From positions 124,001 to 188,000 of the forward strand of contig NW_025939655.1 of NCBI RefSeq assembly GCF_000764305.2: DNA of 64,000 bases, given 5' to 3'. The stretch's first letter is position 1. Every line of letters starts with the position of its first letter. The notes beneath the pieces are model-generated. The model was not told the origin of the DNA. It did not search any database and saw nothing but the letters and a program-made list of their open reading frames with translations. Shown piece after piece: positions 42,306 to 54,724 of the stretch. The position numbers were made by a program, and so were the translations under genes. Source of the stretch: Hyalella azteca (taxonomy: Eukaryota; Arthropoda; Malacostraca; Amphipoda; Hyalellidae).

Positions 42306-43140
42306 GTAACGCGACGTTGACAATAAGGTGCACATGTACTGCACTGCACAACACTACTGTGCTCCTCCAAAATTAGCTTAATTTTGAAGTATTTTTGTAA
42401 CGTTTTGTCACTATCAAGATATTATTTCTATATATTAGTGATAATTGCAAAGTTTTCTTAATCTCATTAGGGGCCATCTGATTAATTAACTATCCAGATT
42501 ATCCACATATGCATATAAAAATAGTAAATGAATCATCGTCTTGGCATTCAATGCATGCGCTGCCATCACTCTGCTGTAGGGCGAAAATAAGTGAAATGAA
42601 TATGGCTGTATGATCCACATATACATTGTGTGTGTAAACGTGCTCCGGTTCTTGCTACGTGAACGATTTACTAAACGCAAAATTTACCTCACGAACGACC
42701 AACTATGATCAAGTTCTTGAAACTTGATCATAGTTCTCGAGCTATCCTGTTCCTGAAGCATGATATATAACCGGTGGCTGTTCCGACTTAGGAAAATAAA
42801 ATTAAGAGTTCGATATTATAATTCGATTAAGAGCTCGATATTATGATTTGATTAAGAGTTCCATATTATGATTATATTTCTGTCTTATTTGACCATGTAT
42901 GGCATAAAGCATCTGATGCAAAAAGTTTCTGGATGCATAATGTGAACGTATTGGTCCTAATAGATCGTATTTTTCTGGATCGTAATTTGCACCAAGCGTA
43001 CGTCAGCTGTGGGAAGATGATAACGTTATTGCGACACTGCTTTTGGTAACGTTACTGAAGGAATATATAACTGGCGGTAACGTTCATGTGGAAATATTAG
43101 ATGCATTTTTCATTGGCCAGTTGTGAAGACTTACTTGTAG
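42306..43140. other. Gene-free stretch with one hairpin
   Basis: A perfect inverted repeat AACTATGATCAAGTT lies at 42701-42715 and 42721-42735. No gene was recognised. Confidence 0.55.
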
Positions 43141-43470
43141 AGATGGGTTATATTTATAGGTGATCACATGGTTATCATGAGGTACCATTTGGTTGGTGGT
43201 ACTATGAGGTCATGATGATGTATCAAAAGGTTATGAAATATCAAAAGGCTATAATAAGGTGTCATGTGGTTGTGACGTGGTACCCGGTAGCACTATTTTT
43301 TGATGTGTTACTTACGTATGGTTAGATGAGGTACTAATATATTATTATGATGAGGCACCATTATAACCGATGAGGTACCATATTGTTGCTATGAGTTTCT
43401 ATGCAGATATGTTGAGGTATGTAATGAATATTTTGAGGTAAGATAAGGTTATGATGAGGTAGCATATCTT
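43141..43470. repeat. Degenerate ATGAGGTACCAT-type repeat
   Basis: Irregular units around GGTTATGATGAGGTACCAT across 330 bp. Confidence 0.6.
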
Positions 43471-45880
43471 TATTAATGCATACTACATGGGTGTAGGTAA
43501 TCAGGCAATGGTAGCGGAAATACTACATCTTTTTTCGGTCTCACGACTTGTGTTAGGAAGCTTGAAGAAAGTTTGTGAATCTTATTATATTGTGGCTCTA
43601 CAAAGTTTTTCCGAGGTCTATGTATTATTTTGTTATTGGTTTCACTGAAATCTTGGAGCTTGTATTCCTAAATATTGGTATCGAAAAGCCAGCTTTACAG
43701 ATAAAAACCAAAGTTTTGTTTGTACTGAAGATCAGTCTAAACTGTATTGTTTGTGTGAGGACTTAGTTGGGTTGTGTGGACTATTGTGGGCTGTTGGGAC
43801 TTAAGGGGCTTGTGTAGACTTGGTAGGATTGTGTGTGCTTAGTTGGGTTGTGTGGACTTAGTTGGGTTGTGTGGAGTTAGTGCGAAACGCTAGTGTAATT
43901 GTATAGCCTACTACGATGTGACCACTCGAAAAACACAATCAAATGTTATAGTAGTGCGTAGAGTCTTCTCTTTATATATAGAGTACCGATCGTAGTTTCC
44001 ATCCAGTAGATGTGCTAGTTTGCTGATTAAATACTACCTAGCTTCCATGCTGTTCGTGACTGATTGTTAATTGGATAGGCTTGCTAGTTACTAGTGTGGT
44101 GTTGCTGGTGCCCTCCTAGCTGCCTGTGACGTGACCGCGATGTGGTGGCTTATGCTTTCAAGCTGCCATATTTTACTCGTCGCTGTGCTTGATGCACTAA
44201 CGATGGTTTTAAAATAGTTAAATAATAAATATTTATAACTATTCAAACTCGCACTGGCTAAGTCGAAGAAATTTTGCTCGGTTCTGATTTAATATATTTT
44301 CATCGTGTAAGATCTTGAATATTTGTCGTTTAGATCATATAATATGCGGCAATAGTTGATGTTCCGAACCGTCTCGTCTTGATCTCATCGCATGAAGATT
44401 AATATCGTTAAAATAGTTTAACGAGATTCAATGGAATACTCAATGTTAGTGAACTTCAGAAGAACTGAAAAGCTCTTAAAAAGCCGCAAGAAGCTAAGTT
44501 TTTCCAGTGTCGGTGGTGCGAAATCTTTCAAATTAGTGGCTTCGGCTGTTCAATTTTCTTTATTTTTTCCTGTTTGGTATACATGAAAAATAAAAAAAAT
44601 CGGCTTTCGATGGCTATAACCAATAACTATTGCTTATAGCCATCTTCATAGTCACCAGCACCTTCGTGCTGGTGACTTGGCTGGTCTCTAGCTGTGCGCG
44701 TTCCAGGACCTGATATGAATTTTTACGTGAATTTTTGCGAAAATGTTGGTCATTATGGCAGTTAAGTGGAATTCCGAACTCGAAATTTTGATACTTGAAG
44801 AATCTGAAGCCGGCATCGCGGTTGTCACACGGTAGCTACGATGAGGTAACGGCTTCTGGTAGCCTGGATGTGCTTTACGGTCCTTTCACCGTGTTTTGCA
44901 ATCGCCTGACTCATTATTATAATATTATCGTAGGTATTAGAAGTTAGCAGGTACTGTTATCGTCTAGGAAATTATTTACAACAAACCATTACGATGCCAA
45001 TCAATTTTGACCTACCAAGCGTAAGATTCTTGGTCTAATAGAATAAGTGGGTTCAGTGACCTTAAATCCGGACTTAATGAATTTTTAACCGTGTATATCA
45101 GAGAGTGCGAAAGCACCATGTTACTTGTTCATCAATGGGAAAAATATTTAGGCAAGATATATTCATTGGTCTAACTTCCAGCTTGAGGTCCACGCAGTAG
45201 AACATATTATTCCACGTGCTAAATAACATTTTTGTCGATTTCGATGGATTAATTTAACAGCTTCGTGCTTCTTGGTCGACTTGGGTCGAAGACAAGACTA
45301 TAGAATTTCGTAACAAAAAAGATTCACATTAGAAAAGTGCCAATCGCGTTACTTCTGTGTGCTACTTTTTATCTTGAGTCACTGTGCACTCGTTACTACC
45401 AGTACAGGAACCGTTACCTCTTAGAACTACTGTTTAGTGAAGATTTTAGCCTCTTTGTGTGTTATTACTGTGTAGTCCTCTACAGCCCGAGTTTGTTACT
45501 CGTGCTGACTTGCGCCAAGTAATACAATTAGTATTCCTCTCTCGAAATAATGATCGTTATTTATGTACGCATTTGTTACCTCACTGTGTTGTGCACATTC
45601 CAGATTCGCCAGCGCACACACGGATGGTAGATCCGTTGTCAGTAATTCTGAGCATATTTAAATTTGCATGCCGTTGCGGGATGTGCGAACTCGTGGTGTC
45701 ATTTTGCTCACTAGTGTTATACTTGTTCTGATGTTGAAATTGACCTGTTGGTTAATTTCATCCCTTAAAAAATTTAAAAAGTTTTTTCCTATGCCTGTTG
45801 GACTATCACCAAATCTGAGAAATGCGCTTGCATCCATTTAGAAATTCTCATTCGCCGCGATCATTGTAGGGGAACCGCCC
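43471..45880. other. Gene-free stretch with adjacent hairpins
   Basis: A GTTGGGTTGTGTGGACTTA repeat lies at 43765-43880. Two hairpins sit side by side at about 44609-44644 (GATGGCTATA arms) and 44651-44676 (GTCACCAGCAC arms, 4-nt loop). No gene was recognised. Confidence 0.5.
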
Positions 45881-45884
45881 AATG

Positions 45885-46115
45885 GCCCTTTGCTTCCAAC
45901 CTGAAACACAAGTCCTTTGCCTTCAACCGCGAAACCAACAGCCCTTTTCCTTCAACAAGAAACCCAACAGCCCTTTGCTTTCAACCTGAAACCCAACAGT
46001 CCTTTGCTTTTCAACGTGAAGCACAACAGTCCGTTGCCTTCAAGCAGAAAACCAACTTTCATTTGTCTACACCCGGAAACGCAACAGCCTTTTACCTCCA
46101 ACCATAAGCCTGCCA
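45885..46115. repeat. About 28-bp minisatellite
   Basis: Seven to eight units of CCTTTGCTTTCAACCTGAAACCCAACAG with substitutions. Confidence 0.82.
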
Positions 46116-46691
46116 TCTTATTAAGGAACACAAAATGGTCTGCTGCCTCAGTATCAAAGACAAAGTTGGCTTGAGTAGAAAACTAATGAAATAAATTATG
46201 GAACAAGTAGTTCAGGATGAATCTTAATTTTTATCCAGATATCTTTTTTCAAATTAAAATCACATTTCTGAAGAAACAAATTACATTGACACAGTTTGCT
46301 TACACTCAACTCCTTGCTTCCCCGCCTTGCGCCCAAAACAGTTTTGACAAATTAATTTGGATCTACATTAAAAATTAACCAATTGATGCAATGGATTGTA
46401 TCCTGGCGCCCATTCATTAGGAAGACTTGAGCTGGTAATATTGAATTAATGTAGAAGCCTCCGGAAACACTCCTGTCAGTTTTAGTTTAGTGTGGCCTTA
46501 GGAATAAGGAGATTGACTGCTTCGAAATGTGGCTGTAGCGTTATTGTGGCTACATCAAACCTAGCTGATACTATGCATTGCTATTTTTGAACTACCAACT
46601 TATTCATAATTCGGATTCTTAGCTGTTGAGTATTCAGAGTAATTTATTGCAACAAAATTCAGGAACAGTTGATTAGGATGTATAGATACTT
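46116..46691. other. Gene-free stretch
   Basis: AT-rich, nothing recognised. Confidence 0.5.
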
Positions 46692-47503
46692 CCCAGTTAA
46701 AATTTAGGGCAGGGAATAGAGCAGGCCGTCGCCGGCTGCAGAGCCGGCGTAGAGACGCGACAGAGCAGCGATAGAGCAGAAATGTCCGCTTTAGAGACGA
46801 TATCGCCAGCCGCGTATCAGCGCTAATTAGCTTCTGAGTACCTGCCCAGGTGTGCCCTGCCCTGCCGTCACGCAGCCCTTACTGAGCACCGCCTGCTCAA
46901 ACCTGCCCAACGCCTGCTCTGGGGCGGCTCTGGCAGTGTACGCGGCAGTTACGCGTCACCGTTTGTCAACAACGATTTAAAAAAATTTGTTCCTTCTCTC
47001 TCTGAGCTCACCACTGATTGAGATCTCGCTTTAGCAAAGCGTGAATGACCTTCAACGTTTCTTTTAGAGTGTTAAAACTGGAAGAGCATATAAAATTCTT
47101 ACGTAATTCAAAGTATTAAAATACTGACGTGAAATAAATATCACAAATGGCACCGGAAATTGGCCCAAAATATCGTGCTATGCGAATGAACTAGATGGAG
47201 GATGAAGTTCATTCTCTCGTCACTGTTTCCAACCCCTACCCCTCCGCCCTCTCTCAAAACCCCCCCATACACGGCCTGCTAGCTGCTCTGCACAGCTCCC
47301 TGCCGGACAATCCCAAGTACCAGCGCTAAAACAGCGCAGAGTTCCGGCCCTGCCGAGTTGCTAGAATTTTGTCTCTATATCAGCCATGGCGCAGCGCAGT
47401 TTTAGGGATAGATGGCCGGTTATTGTTTCACGGCTCCATCCTGCTAAAGCGCGACCAGCCCGGCTAAACCCGGCGCCGGTCTCGGCTCAAAATTTTAACT
47501 GGG
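46692..47503. mobile_element. Possible 812-bp non-autonomous DNA element, GC-rich
   Basis: Ends CCCAGTTAAAATTT and AAATTTTAACTGGG are perfect 14-bp inverted repeats, followed by looser complementarity (GCCGGC-rich). The interior is clearly GC-richer than its surroundings and has no long ORF. No unambiguous target duplication was found. Confidence 0.6.
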
Positions 47504-48029
47504 TTATTTTAAAACCTCAAGAATTGTTTGCATTTTTAATATTCAATTTCCCGTCCAAATTACCATCGTTTGTTCATAAACCAATAATAACAATTCAAGC
47601 TTAGAACCTTTCTGACATCTTTCATTTTTGCTATAAATTTTTAATGAAGCTTTTCGAGAACTTGTTAAAAAGGCTTCCTAATGATTATAATAACATTTGT
47701 GACTAGTGCTTCAATCCTTTCATAAGCTTGACATTGGCGCTTTATACCTACAGCAACTGCTAAGATTTATTCTAGACAATTGAACTTATATTCTGGTCGT
47801 TTGAAAAAATTCCATACAAACCCCACATTTCCGTTTGAACCAGAAAATACTTGATGTTCTATTCTAGTAAACGTCATTAACGCGTAATTTTCATTGCTGT
47901 CGAATTTCGTACATTTAGTGTCAGTTTCTGATTGACGCTCTGCACTTGATGTTTTTCGTTTTTGGCGAGATCCGTACTCTGTTCGTTTTTACATAACTCC
48001 ATTCACGTGATTCGTCTAACTCCGTACAC
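47504..48029. other. Gene-free stretch
   Basis: Nothing recognised. Confidence 0.5.
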
Positions 48030-48190
48030 GTGATGTTCTTTTCTACCCAACTCCGTTCGCTAGGTTTTCGTTTTTACCAATCTCCGTACACTCGGTGTTC
48101 TTTTCTACCAGTCTCCGTACACCCGGTGTCCATTTCTGCCAAACTTTGCACGTCCGGTTTTCATTTCTACCAAACTCTGTACACTTGTTC
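47985..48190. repeat. Degenerate TCTACCAAACTCCGTACAC repeat
   Basis: About seven diverged units of 26-30 bp. Confidence 0.7.
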
Positions 48191-49114
48191 GTTTCTGACG
48201 AAACCAGTATTCCTAGATATTGAACAATTAGAAAAATTGAGTCAAAATTTGGCGCATAGTACTCGCTATGCTCACTGCACAGTAAGGATGTGAACGCATC
48301 CTTGTGGATGGTGTTTTGGATGTAAGTTAATAAGAGAAATAATATAAGAATGACATATTATCTGAGACGGCGAATCTGCTAATATCACGTCGAGGTATAA
48401 GAGCGTTATCAGCGCACTATATCACAACAATACCCGGCTTTGACAATCTCTAGTTTCTCTAGCTAACTTTTACTCGCCATTTTAATCGCTAGTGGTAAAT
48501 ATCAATAAAAAGAAATGTAGAGAACTTCAGTATCCAGAATCTACTCCCAAAGTGAACTCCCAAGAAAAGTAGCGCTTATTAAAAATATGCATTATAGTGG
48601 TTAGCTAAAAACTATGAATAATATGTATAGCTAAATGCTCTTTGAACAATATGCATCATATTGGTATAGTTAAAGGCCATATTTTAAACATATAACTGGC
48701 CTCAAAATCAAATAATTTCCCGAGGGATCACATGCGTGCTCACATAAATATAATATAAATTATGAATTTTGAATGTTATAGCAGATATGCTAGATAGGCC
48801 CTTAATTTGAAATCCGCCGTGTCGATCTGGCGGAGAATGGGGGGAGGTCATACATCGACATTATATGTTATTATATCTTCTGTGGCCCCGGGGAGTGTCG
48901 GAAACATGGTTAGGGTCCCCCGATGAGAGTCAGTTTAAACTGACATATTTTCACGGACTGTTTGACAGTTGAACTAACATATTATCGCCGTGAGGATAAT
49001 GCGTCTGTTATTAAGGGGCGACAGAAGGAAATTTGAGCCACGAGTATCATATATTGTGTCGGCCATTCTTCTGGAACGAATCACATGCTCATTGTGGCAT
49101 TGCATGTTGGGTAG
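48191..49114. other. Gene-free stretch
   Basis: Nothing recognised beyond AT-rich DNA and a short GGGG-rich patch near 48840. Confidence 0.5.
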
Positions 49115-49278
49115 CACTCAGAAAAAATGAGCGGGACTGTGACCAAATAACGATGCTCTTGAAGGGGATCACACTGACCCATTTTGGCATGGCAAAAGGG
49201 CGTATTAAAGCTACGCTCGTGCTGTTGGTGAGGAGCTGAGTCACATTTTTCACAACGAGTCACTCATTTTTATGAGTG
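49115..49278 (+). mobile_element. MITE copy E
   Basis: CACTCAGAAAAAATGAG at the left, internal CACTGACCCATTTTGGCATG and GCAAAAGGGCGTAT, and CATTTTTATGAGTG at the right. Confidence 0.7.
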
Positions 49279-51125
49279 TTACTCAACATGGTCTAGTAAA
49301 TAGGTTTTGGGATCGCTATAGTTGATACTGAGCTTCGTTGTGGTTCGAATAGTGTGCGCTATGCTGCAGTTAGAATCAACACGTTTGAGCCTTAGTGATA
49401 TTTATTCGTCTTCTCAGTATGCATATTGTGAGCTTAAGTCGTGCACAAGTCATAACTTAACAGCTGTCAAGTTGTCAACACAAACTTAGAAAGTATGAAT
49501 GGTTATAATATAATGAATGTATTATCATATTCATACTCCTTAACTGGTCACTTGCTATCCAGTATGCACTTGATAACTTCACAGTTTTGCATTCGGACAA
49601 TAAAATAATTTTAAATATAAATTACGCAAGTTGTAAAGGTAATAAAGAAATCTAATGAATTTAGTTTTAAGTGCGCTCTTAACTGAAATACGAGTGCCAA
49701 GCAGCATTATTATTCCTGACAATTAAATTTTATTGACGAAAATGCGATGACAGTTTTATTGAAGTAAAGTACGTAGATCTTTTTCTCGCTCTCCTAGAAT
49801 TAAATGCTACTTGATATATTAGAAAATCGTTAGTTGGTGGTTTAGAATAGCTAATTTTTCACTCGGTAGCTCTAGCTTTGTAGAGAGTTTGTTGATCTGG
49901 GGCCGTACTATCAAAAATAGTTTAGACTTCGTTACTCCGTCAGCCAATCCCTTGAAGCTTTTAAAGCTAAACCTACCAATCACAAACGAGAATTCGGCTA
50001 CCACATGTACTTAGGCTGCCACGTATACCTAAGCGAGTTTTGAAAGTACTGCCCCAGAAATGGTGCGGTAATTTAACTACAAGATGATAGAAGGGAGGAA
50101 TACCAAGTGGTGTTATCGAGTATTGATTGTGTGTTCGCCTTACATTTTGTGGGCAAATTCGAGTAAGTTCGATCTTGTTTAGCTGCAAACTGCTCAACAA
50201 TTTTTTGGTATGATGAAATCGAGGAATAAATTGCTCGAAAGTTTTCCAATTTCCATTTTCAAAATTTGGTATGTTTCAGCTCTATTCAAGAGCAACGTTT
50301 AGTATATAATTGCCGTATTCATGCGAAAACAAGATGGACTTATTGAGATTTATTATTATTATGATACCGAATATGTACTTGGTTCTCCTCCCATCTATTC
50401 TAGATTCGTTATCTATGTGATGTTACATGACGCTTTACGGTAGGCCGATATTATGGTAAAGTAGCATTTCACTTAATAGCCTCCGTACGTCTTAGAGTTG
50501 ATATGTCCCCTCTGGGCATCTGACGTTAAAATAACGTTGATTCAACGTTGTTTCAACGAAATTTACATGTAATCAACGTTCTTTCACCGTCATTTTCCTA
50601 CAGGCATATTGCTGCCGTTGCTGCTGTTCAGTCGTGCTACTCTTGCTCTTTGCTATATGTTCATTTTAAGAACATCTTTTATTCTGAACTGCCGTGTGCC
50701 GTGTCGAAGTAAGGCATTGATTCGTACTGTTGAAAATATATCGTAATATTGAGATCGAAAAACGACAGTTTTAGGCTGTTTCTACATCCCAGTTCCAAAT
50801 ATTACTGCTTTATTTTACTCTTAAAATTTAGATGTCTTTCACGTTTGAAAAGAAAACAAAGAAAAGGATCCATGGACTCATTCATAATGCAATTTTGCAT
50901 ATGCAACTTTAGAGTTTTATAATTGGCTGGTCAAGTTTAAAGTTAGTTAACAAGACGTGCGTTGGATATAAAACTTGGGAGTTATCCGTTAAATTTATTA
51001 GCTTCAGTTAAAGTACATTATGTTTAGTAAACTATTAGTCATATAAATGTCACAACTTCGAGTGCACGTGGCTATGACGAGCAAGTGTGACTCGTACCAT
51101 TATTCATTATAACTGGCGCCTCCTG
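49279..51125. other. Gene-free stretch
   Basis: A 60-bp patch at 50528-50590 repeats AACGTTGATTCAACGTTG-like phrases that resemble a common MITE type. Nothing else was recognised. Confidence 0.5.
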
Positions 51126-51307
51126 CTCTCAGAGAAATTAGTGAGACTTTGTCTAAATAGTGACGTACTTCTTGCTCTCATATGGTCGTCCTGATCCAGT
51201 TTTGCGTGACAGAATGACGCATCAGTGCTACTTCTACTCTCTGCTCGCGCTGTGAGTGAAAAAATGTGTCACTATTTAGTCCATATGGTCCACTAATTTT
51301 CCGAGTG
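51126..51307 (+). mobile_element. MITE copy F
   Basis: Near full length: CTCTCAGAGAAATTAGTGAG left end, internal ATCAGTGCTACTTCTACTC and CTGCTCGCGCTGTGAGTGA, and CTAATTTTCCGAGTG right end followed by TA. Confidence 0.75.
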
Positions 51308-51466
51308 TACCTTTAATTGGCTTCTATGTTCGACTAACTATAGACATTTTCGACACACTGTATCTGAATCACAACAATAATAGGCATTTAACGTAGTTCT
51401 GGTACAGCGCTGCTAATCCTGTACGTTGTTGCAGGCCTTCTTTGTTAAAGTTAACCTAGGATTCTT

Positions 51467-51599
51467 CACTCAGGAAAATTATTGAGACGATCAAACTTTT
51501 TCATGCTGACTCAGTTTGATGCGGCAAAAGGGCATGTCAGTTTTATCTGCAGAAAGTGTGTAACTATGTGGCCAAATGACCAATTAATTTTTCTGAGTG
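51467..51599 (+). mobile_element. MITE copy G, internally shortened
   Basis: CACTCAGGAAAATTATTGAG left end, GCGGCAAAAGGGCATGTCAG inside, and CAATTAATTTTTCTGAGTG right end. Confidence 0.75.
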
Positions 51600-51724
51600 C
51601 TGTCTTCAGGGTCCATTGCGGTATGCTCGTGTAGATTTAACGACTTTCTCGCTGCTCACTGAATTTTTAGTTCATAAATTTTAAGCTGTGTTGCGTGCTT
51701 CTAATCTGTGCCGTGGTGAAATTA

Positions 51725-51915
51725 CTAGTAAACGTTGAATATACCCGCGTGAGCAGGGCAGAATTCTCCGTTGAATATACCCGCGTTGGCCGGGTGGAAT
51801 TCTGCGTTGAATATACCCGCGTCGGCCGGGTTGAAATTCTGCGTTGAATATACCCGCGTCAGCCGGGTGAAATTCAGCGATGATTATACTCGCGTCGGCC
51901 GGGTAGAATTCAACA
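51725..51915. repeat. About 38-bp minisatellite
   Basis: Five units of GTTGAATATACCCGCGTCGG plus CCGGGTGGAATTCTGC, GC-richer than their surroundings. Confidence 0.88.
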
Positions 51916-51919
51916 TGAA

Positions 51920-53850
51920 AGAGTTTATTTACAGAAATACTTCGACCGAAGCCGCTTTTGTCTTTCAACAATGAAAGAGACTGTCGTTGTACGCTGAATC
52001 TCGGCCTCATATATCGGAATTTACAGGACTGCTATCAAAGGTTAAGTAAACTGCACCTTTATGTGACTTAAAGTTAATAGAACCCTTATTGAAGGTAACA
52101 TTACTAGTTCCTTCATTCAAATGCGCAATGTGGAGAGGTTAAAACTCTTTTAAAACATTAAATTATTGAATTCCACCCTGTTTGTTTTTGACACCGTTTT
52201 TTTGTGTGTCTTGTTTACCGCAGTGTTTGGCTCGATGTATGTTTTCCTAATAGATTTCTTGCGTTTTTTTAACTTATACATTTATATGTATTTCAGTCTC
52301 AGATCTCTTCGAGAAAGGAAATTTGTTTTACTCTTAAGTTTAGCAATAAAATGGCGTAATTAAGTTTATTTATGCAGAAGGGACGTGATTGTTACGCTTG
52401 ACATTTTAATGTTGTTTTCACCGCATTGTTGTTAATGTGCGCGTGTTGAAAATGTTCTTTTCTAAGCCCACCTATTTGATATTTCTCACCATTTATTTCT
52501 ATAACTAAGATAATGTTTATGATGGTGATTGCAAACACATCTCTTGTGCCAAGTTAGGAACCTATTCGAATTAATAGCTGACTGTGATGCGATTGATATA
52601 CTGGCAGGCTATGTGATGCGTTGCTGATACTTTATTGACGTTCATAACACCATTTCACTTTCCAGATTTTTTCCTAGTTATTTCCTCATATACTTTCAAG
52701 TTAACTTTCCTAGTTGTTTTTCAATATGTAGATATTATCCCGATTACTTTTCAGTTGATTCACCATATATTTTCTTTCCCATTTACTTATAAAATTATCT
52801 TAATCCCAATAGCATTTGTGTTAGCCAAATGTTGTTTTCCATGGTTTCATACAGAGCTGGTTAAAATTTTAACAGAAAATGATTAAAAGTTTCACGTTGA
52901 CCGGATTTGAAAGTTAACGTGGAAACGATTTAAAATTTGATTGGAAAATGATACAAAATCTATGGTATGAAGTATTTCTGTTTTTTATTTGAAGGATTTC
53001 TTTGTAATTAGTGACACATGATCATGCCTGTGTAGATGGCATATGATAATATTCTTGTGTACGTAGTGTAACGTATTTTTGGTCTGCGTAATGATTTCAG
53101 GATTTATTGATTTCTTAGATTTATCGGTTCGCGCTGAAGACAATTTTAGGATTTATATTTTTTTAGATTTACCGGTTGGTGCCGAAGATGTTCCTCTGTT
53201 TATTGGTTCAAGCAAACGGGTTTCTTGATCTTCTAGTTCATTTTTTCCAGTCTATAATTAGTATTTTAAATTATCAATGTTTGTTATGTAAAGATCGCTT
53301 GTAAGTTTTATGTTACCAGCTACTAGTACGTCTGAGGTAATTGGCTTACGTAGTGCCGGCGCAGTTACGTTTTCTTATGTGTCATGTTCGATGCTATCTT
53401 CGTTAACTTTATTATTAAATATTCTTATAGTTTTACTCTACAGTTCCTGACTTAGACTTTGGTGTGCTCCCCTCATCCTCTTTCTCGCAGTCATAGCCTT
53501 TTTCTGAGAATAGATTTTTTTATCTTATCTGTTGTGTTATCTATTTATATGGCGACAGAGTCTGTTGCTAAGCTCCACACAAAAATAATCCCTTTTAATT
53601 GCAATGCAATGAAAACTGAAAAATATTAATTAATTTACATGCAAGGAATACAAAATACTTCTTGTAAAGTTTAATTATCTCTTGGAAATATTTATTTTAC
53701 TTTTATAAGACGATCACCTCGCGCTCGCTCCATGAAAGATAAGCACCTACACATATAATTAATTACATGTTTGTGCATTAGCTTGGATAATCTCAATAAT
53801 TTCGTCGTGACAATTTAATTTAAGTCATTAATGGCTTTATCTTGAGCTCC
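51920..53850. other. Gene-free stretch
   Basis: AT-rich; scattered open frames without motifs. Confidence 0.5.
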
Positions 53851-53869
53851 ATGTGAAGTGAAATTGTCA

Positions 53870-53975
53870 GTTGGCAGACATGTAATTGTCAGTTGGACAT
53901 GAAATTATCAGACATGAAATTGTCAGACTTGTAATTGTCAGTTGGACATGAAATTGTCCGACATTAAATTGTCAG
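53870..53975. repeat. Short TTGTCAGTTGGACATGAAA repeat
   Basis: About six irregular units. Confidence 0.75.
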
Positions 53976-54540
53976 TAAATTTTTCATTTGTATAAAATTG
54001 CTGGTTGGCTTCACTATGTGAAATTATATCGTAAAATATTTTATAAATAATTAAATTAATTACCATATCAATGGACAATGAAGTTTCGAGACTTGATGAA
54101 CGTACGAAATTTTTAACAGAATTTTATTTAAGCACCATCAAGCTCTGTAGAGCAGATTTTTGGTGATATGTAGATTTTTTATATTTATTATTCATGAAAC
54201 TATATTGAACAAGACAGTCATTACTATTTAATATTCACATTGTCATTTCGTTTATCCTGTGTGTGTATAACGAAAATTTAGCAAGGAACTGAGTTATTTA
54301 CTTTGAAAAATGCGCTGAAAATATTGCTGCATTTGAAAATGAAAACCATATTAATTTAATGAAATTTGGCACAAATTTTTTGAATTGACGAATACTTTGA
54401 TGCCGAATTTCATTCAATTTTCAAATTTTCGCTGCAGTCGTTCGAAATTCATGGGCTACACGAACGCTGTGTAATTTTTTCTGAATTCCTTTCAATGAAT
54501 TCAAATAATATATTGAATAATTATCATGGCGTACATAGTA
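53976..54540. other. Gene-free stretch
   Basis: Nothing recognised. Confidence 0.5.
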
Positions 54541-54722
54541 CACTCAGGGAAATGAATGAGACATTGTCCAACTAGTAATGCACTGTTTGCCCTTGTATGG
54601 GTCAGCCTGACTCAACTTGGCCCGGCAGAAGGGCGTATCAGTGCTACGTCCGCTCTCTGCTCGCGCTTTGGGTAAGAAAACATGTCACTTGTTGGTGGTA
54701 TGGCCATTAATTTTCCTGAGTG
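54541..54722 (+). mobile_element. MITE copy H (reference copy)
   Basis: The best-preserved copy, 182 bp. CACTCAGGGAAATGAATG at the left and CATTAATTTTCCTGAGTG at the right are imperfect inverted repeats, with TA directly outside both (54539-54540 and 54723-54724). The TA duplication suggests mobilisation by a Tc1/mariner-type transposase. There is no coding capacity. Confidence 0.85.
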
Positions 54723-54724
54723 TA

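Noticed and set aside
42011..42376. Alanine/leucine/serine-rich open frames on both strands
   Set aside because: Produced by an 18-bp repeat with no stops; no unique sequence.
45337..45731. Overlapping hydrophobic ORFs
   Set aside because: No signal-peptide-plus-domain logic, no splice context, and composition expected of AT-rich DNA.
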